Of a stretch of DNA of 64,000 bases, positions 60,207 through 64,000 are shown one piece after another (the stretch's first letter is position 1; the number at the start of each line of letters is the position of its first letter). The notes under the pieces were generated by a model. That model had not been told where the DNA came from. It searched no databases and saw only the letters and a program-made list of their open reading frames with translations. The position numbers were made by a program, and so were the translations under genes. The DNA comes from Streptomyces sp. PCS3-D2 (GTDB lineage: Bacteria > Actinomycetota > Actinomycetes > Streptomycetales > Streptomycetaceae), in the NCBI RefSeq assembly GCF_000612545.2, contig NZ_CP097800.1:7060001-7124000 (forward strand), given 5' to 3'.

Positions 60207-63200
60207 TCAGCCGAAGTGGCCGAAGAGGTCGACGACGACGTGGGCGGAGCCCCAGCCGAGATTGGCGAGCTCGACCTTGCCGTCGGTGCCCACCGGTACC
60301 GTGACGAGGTTGGCGACGGTCCGTCCGGTCGTCCAGTTGAGGTTGGAGGAGTCGGGCCGGGTGGTGCCGGAGGGCCAGACGGTCAGGTGTCCGTCGGACG
60401 CCGGGTCGGTGACGGTCACGTTCAGTACGACCGCCCTGGCCCGGCCGAGTTCACCGTTTCCGGAGAGGTCGAGCAGCGTGCTGCCACGGGCGGGCACGGA
60501 GCTGCCGGTCCGGGTGTCGAGCACCCGCTGGGGGGCGGCGGCATGGAAGCCGGCGCCGGCCTGGTCCTCGGAGTAGTAGCCGAAGACGTCGGCGATCAGG
60601 TGGGCGGTGCCCCAGCTCGCGTTGAACAGCTTCACCGTGCCGTCCGCGCCGACCGGGACCACGACGTGGTTGGGCACCGTCCGGCCCGCCGTCCAGTTGA
60701 GGTTGGAGGAGTCGGGCCGGGCGACGCCCGACGGCCACACCGTCAGGTGCCCGTCGTCCTGCGCGTCCGTCACCGTCACGTTGAGCACGACGGCCTTCAC
60801 CCCGGACTGCGGCACCCCGTCACGGCCTGCCACCTGCAGCGACACCTCGCTGCGGGCGGCGACCGGGGCGGTGCCGGGCCGGCCCACGCCCGTACGGGAG
60901 TCCAACAGACGGGCCGGACCCGCCGGGGTGAAGGTGCTGCCCGAGGTGTCCGCGGAGTAGTAGCCGAAGACGTCGGCGATCAGGTGCGCCGTGCCCCAGC
61001 CCGCGTTGTGCAGGGAGACCCTGCCGTCCGCGCCGAGCGGCACCACGACCTGGTTCGGCACCGTCCGTCCGGTCGTCCAGTTGAGGTTGGAGGAGTCGGG
61101 CCGGGGGGTGCCGGAGGGCCAGACGGTCAGGTGTCCGTCGGACTCCGGGTCGGTGACGGTCACGTTCAGCACGACGGCGTCGGCCCCGGACTGCGGAACG
61201 CCCGCCCGGCCCGAGACCTGCAACGACACCTCGCCGCCGGCCGCCACCGGTGCCGTGCCGGGGCGGCCGACGCCCGCCCGGGTGTCCAGCAGCCGGGCCG
61301 GGGTCAGCGTGGTGAAGCGGTCACCGGCCTGCGCCGCGGCGATGCCGTTGTTGACGACGTGGATGCGCTGCCCGTCGGCGTCGGTCCACGCGATGTTCGG
61401 CCCGGTACGGTCCACCGCCCAGGACCGGTTCGGCCGCCGCTGGAGCTTCCACTCCTCGCCCTGGGCGAGCGTGCGGGCCCGCACGGTGCTCTCACCGCCG
61501 GACGTCGTGATGCCGTCGTGGAAGTCGAGTAGCAGCAGCCGGCCGGCGGCCAGGTCCTGACGCACCAGATAGCCGTCGCCCAGCAGCGACTCCCGGCCCG
61601 AGATCCTGTTGGTCGCGTCGGTGCTCATCACCGGCAGCGAAAGGGTCTGGCGGGTCGTGGTGTCGTACACGCCGCTGGTGCGCACCGTGCCCTGGCTGTC
61701 CTGGCAGGCCCAGCCGACGTAGCGTCCGACGGCCTCCAGCAGGGTGGCAGGGCAGGGTGTGGTGAAGGTGCCCCGGTCCGCCGAGCCCTGCATGTCCCTG
61801 GCGTAGACCGTCCTGTCGCCCTGCAGCGAGAGCCAGAGCGTGTCCCCCTGGATCGCGACGCCGGTCGCCTGCGTCGTGTACACCTGAGCGCGGGCGTCGA
61901 GATCACCGATCACGACCTTGTGGTTGGACGTCCAGTTGCCGTTCGCGGTCTGCGCGAGCGCCACGTAGCGGCCCGCGGCGTCGGCGGTCCGGAGGCCGTC
62001 GACGTCACCGGTGGGGATGGTGCCCGCCCAGTCGGGGTAGCCGATCCTGCGGAAGACGGCCGCCTTCCGCTGCACGGGTGCCTCCTCCAGGTACCGGCCG
62101 TCGCCGGTGGACCGCAGGCCGACGCAACCGGTTGCGTGGCTCGCGCACGTGTTGATGGAGTGCGTTCCGTCGAGGTTCTCGAAGGTCTTGACCGGGGTCG
62201 GGTCGTCGGAGATCCGGTAGCTGCGGAATGAACCGGTGGTGTCGCTCGGCTGGAAGCGCACGGTGTCCGACGCGGCGGTGAGCACCCCGCCGCCGATCGA
62301 CAGGCCGAAGACGGTGGCCGGGGCCGGCGGGACGTCGGTGAGCTTCGCGGCCTGCGGCGTGCCGGTGCCGGCCGCGGTGATCCGCTGGACGGCCACCCGC
62401 GGCTGGGTGGCGTACGCGGGCGCCTTGGGGCTGCCGACCGCGATGAGCGAGCCGTCCGGCGCGGGCAGCAGTTGGGAGTCGGCGAGCTCCAGCACGTACT
62501 CGACCGCTCCGGACGTCGAGCCGACGGACGTGAAGCGCAGCGGACGGCCCCGATTGTCGCCCGGGGATGCCGAGACGGATTCGGTCACGACCAACCAGTC
62601 GCCGAGCAGCCTCAGTTCGCCCGAGAACAGGCCGAGATCGGTGGAACTCAGCACGTTCTGCGGCTGTGCCCGGTCCAGGACGTCCACCATGGTGCCGTCG
62701 CCGGTGCGCAGCACTCTGCCCCCGGCCAGCCTGAAGGTGTGCGAGGGCTCGGACCCGTCCCCGTCCGGAAGCGCGCTGGTCTGCCCCGTGACGACGTCGA
62801 CGAGGGTGGACCGGTGCAGTTCGTCCAGGCGGTGACGCAGGATCAGCGAGTCCCGGTCGCCGTCCTGCACCGTGGTATCGAGGGTCGCGCCGGCCGGCAG
62901 CACCACCTTGGTGCGGATCGTGGAGCCGCCGTCCAGCCGGTTCAGGAACCAGCCGGTGACCGCGGAGCTGCTGCCCTCGAACGTCAGCACGGTGCGCCCG
63001 TACGTCCCCGCGTAGCTCTGCCCGGTGGGGATCGTGACGGTACCCGCTGCGACGGGCTTTCCGGTGGTCAGGTCGAACAGGTCGACCCGGGCGGGTGCCT
63101 GCGCCGTGGCCTCCGTGGGGACGGCGACGGTGTCGGAGGAGGTTCCGTAGCGGTGGTCAGGGGTTCCGCGGTATCCGCCGGCGGGCTGGCCCTGCTCCAG

Positions 63201-63530
63201 GTCTCCACTGACCGGGGCCGGCAGTCGCAGGCCGGTGTCGGTGGTGGCGCCGGTGTCGTAGCGGGTCCACAGCAGCTGGTCGCCGCCCTCGCGGGCGTGC
63301 AGGAGGCCGGTGTCGCCGGCCACGAAGAGCTGGTCCCGGGCGGGGAGGCCGCGCGGGGCAGCGGGCAGTACGAGTTCTGCGGGGCCTCCCGCGGCCGAGG
63401 CCCCGGCCGCCGGGGCGGCAGCCGCCCCGGCCGGTGCCGTGGCCAGTAACGCGGCGGAGGTGACCAGGGCCAGCGCGGCAGCCCCGATCCCTCGGTGCGG
63501 GCGTGACGTTCGTCTTGCGGTGGGGTCCAC
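60207..63530 (-). CDS. Large secreted protein: WD/propeller-like body with three C-terminal repeats
   Basis: An 1107-residue protein. Signal peptide about 1-40. Residues about 60-715 form beta-strand-rich repeats resembling propeller blades (such as DTLWLSLQGDRTVYARDMQG). The C-terminal third holds three about 125-residue repeats, each with RLLDTRxGVGRPGTAPV, VVLNVTVTDPxxDGHLTVWPSG, RPDSSNLNWTxGRTVPN and AHLIADVFGYYS. These resemble cell-surface or N-acetylmuramoyl-peptidase-linked repeat modules of Streptomyces. The GTG start follows CAGGAGAGGG. No enzymatic motif seen; probably adhesive or carbohydrate-binding. Confidence 0.88.
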   Translation of the reverse strand: MDPTARRTSRPHRGIGAAALALVTSAALLATAPAGAAAAPAAGASAAGGPAELVLPAAPRGLPARDQLFVAGDTGLLHAREGGDQLLWTRYDTGATTDTGLRLPAPVSGDLEQGQPAGGYRGTPDHRYGTSSDTVAVPTEATAQAPARVDLFDLTTGKPVAAGTVTIPTGQSYAGTYGRTVLTFEGSSSAVTGWFLNRLDGGSTIRTKVVLPAGATLDTTVQDGDRDSLILRHRLDELHRSTLVDVVTGQTSALPDGDGSEPSHTFRLAGGRVLRTGDGTMVDVLDRAQPQNVLSSTDLGLFSGELRLLGDWLVVTESVSASPGDNRGRPLRFTSVGSTSGAVEYVLELADSQLLPAPDGSLIAVGSPKAPAYATQPRVAVQRITAAGTGTPQAAKLTDVPPAPATVFGLSIGGGVLTAASDTVRFQPSDTTGSFRSYRISDDPTPVKTFENLDGTHSINTCASHATGCVGLRSTGDGRYLEEAPVQRKAAVFRRIGYPDWAGTIPTGDVDGLRTADAAGRYVALAQTANGNWTSNHKVVIGDLDARAQVYTTQATGVAIQGDTLWLSLQGDRTVYARDMQGSADRGTFTTPCPATLLEAVGRYVGWACQDSQGTVRTSGVYDTTTRQTLSLPVMSTDATNRISGRESLLGDGYLVRQDLAAGRLLLLDFHDGITTSGGESTVRARTLAQGEEWKLQRRPNRSWAVDRTGPNIAWTDADGQRIHVVNNGIAAAQAGDRFTTLTPARLLDTRAGVGRPGTAPVAAGGEVSLQVSGRAGVPQSGADAVVLNVTVTDPESDGHLTVWPSGTPRPDSSNLNWTTGRTVPNQVVVPLGADGRVSLHNAGWGTAHLIADVFGYYSADTSGSTFTPAGPARLLDSRTGVGRPGTAPVAARSEVSLQVAGRDGVPQSGVKAVVLNVTVTDAQDDGHLTVWPSGVARPDSSNLNWTAGRTVPNHVVVPVGADGTVKLFNASWGTAHLIADVFGYYSEDQAGAGFHAAAPQRVLDTRTGSSVPARGSTLLDLSGNGELGRARAVVLNVTVTDPASDGHLTVWPSGTTRPDSSNLNWTTGRTVANLVTVPVGTDGKVELANLGWGSAHVVVDLFGHFG

Positions 63531-63730
63531 AACCACCCTCTCCTGGGCGAACACGGAGGAAGGGGTCGTCAGGGAGCAGGCCTCGGGCAGCCGCTCGCGC
63601 GGGCCGGCCGGCCTGGCTCTTCGTGATCGGCCCCCTCCGATCGTGCGGGAGCATACCAACGGTGATCATTCGATCGCACAGGAGTTCAAGAGAAAGTCTC
63701 TATTCGTTCGCGTGTTCGATATCTGGCAAG

Positions 63731-64000
63731 ATGGCCGGCATGCCGATGGAACGCGAAGTCCTCGAAGCCCGCGAAGGCCCTTCGCGGGTCCCTGGCGACC
63801 TGTTGAAGGCCATGGAGCTGGCCTACGGTCCGGGCGGATTCACCTGCTCGCCGCCGGTGCCCGAGGCGGAGAGCGCCGACTACGGGGCGTGCGCGTTCAC
63901 CCTGGACGGCCTCTCGGTCCGATTCCGTGTCGCCCGGACGACCCCGGCGAAGGCCGGCCAGTTCGTCACGGTGTGGAAGAGGTCCGCGGGCGGGCCGATC
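63731..64000 (+). CDS. MepB family protein (3' end beyond the window)
   Basis: The first 90 codons read EVLEAREGPSRVPGDLLKAMELAYGPGGFTCSPPVPEAESADYGACAFTLDGLSVRFRVARTTPAKAGQFVTVWKR in sense, a MepB-like pattern. MepB is a small protein of unknown function linked to efflux loci in staphylococci. The start is uncertain among ATG 63731, 63740 and 63746; none has a strong ribosome-binding site. Confidence 0.75.
   Translation, partial: MAGMPMEREVLEAREGPSRVPGDLLKAMELAYGPGGFTCSPPVPEAESADYGACAFTLDGLSVRFRVARTTPAKAGQFVTVWKRSAGGPI

Overview
The window is strongly GC-rich, with codon-biased actinobacterial genes. It carries a rodlin, a GH19 chitinase behind DasR-type sites, an ECF42 sigma factor, a bald/whi-type SpoIIE phosphatase and many LacI/TetR/MarR regulators. 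This points to a Streptomyces chromosome (arm or arm/core boundary). No phage, origin, rRNA operon or CRISPR array is visible. One intact IS701-family element is present.

Layout. 1-5.5 kb: a DEAD-box RNA helicase (cut by the window edge) diverges from a cold-shock protein; then a DUF1304/TetR pair with a near-perfect operator, a thioredoxin-like protein, and a DGPF protein plus ECF42 sigma factor with a visible ECF42-type promoter. 5.5-13.7 kb: a stand-alone condensation-domain protein, an LRV-repeat protein, a LysR/epimerase divergent pair, a DUF2330 protein and a secreted SurE. 13.8-19.3 kb: a probable LacI regulon (MFS transporter, carboxylesterase, LacI repressor, alpha/beta hydrolase) tied together by GTTACACGTGTAAC-like operators; the esterase looks frameshifted near its N-terminus. 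19.3-27.3 kb: an anti-sigma-type ATPase, a deletion scar that joins a CoA-ligase fragment to a maleate-isomerase fragment, a NodB deacetylase/GT2 synthase fusion, a DMT transporter and two translationally coupled ATP-grasp enzymes.

27.6-28.7 kb is the most unusual part. A conserved-looking protein of unknown function is followed by two tRNA genes laid out in circularly permuted order (T-arm, acceptor 3' strand, short linker, acceptor 5' strand, D-arm). Acceptor, D, anticodon and T stems all pair when the halves are rearranged. A strong terminator closes the unit.

28.7-41.7 kb: an ECF sigma/anti-sigma pair with a Crp-like site, DUF1996 and DUF1838 proteins, a secreted subtilase, a large LuxR (LAL) regulator, chitinase, rodlin, a DUF5302 protein, a ferredoxin-NADP reductase and an F420/NADP-type reductase. 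41.9-53.4 kb: a DinB protein, a DHA2 MFS pump with divergent MarR, DUF4180 and HutD, a VOC protein, a copper-radical oxidase, DUF4360, LacI, PRC-barrel and GCS2 ligase. 53.5-54.9 kb: an IS701-family element inserted exactly at the stop codon of a class II glutamine amidotransferase. 55.9-64 kb: a multi-domain SpoIIE phosphatase, a GH16-CBM beta-glucanase under a perfect 32-bp palindrome, a 1107-residue secreted repeat protein, and a MepB-like gene cut by the window end.

Starts were chosen from ribosome-binding sites, overlaps and family alignments recalled from memory; no database search was run.
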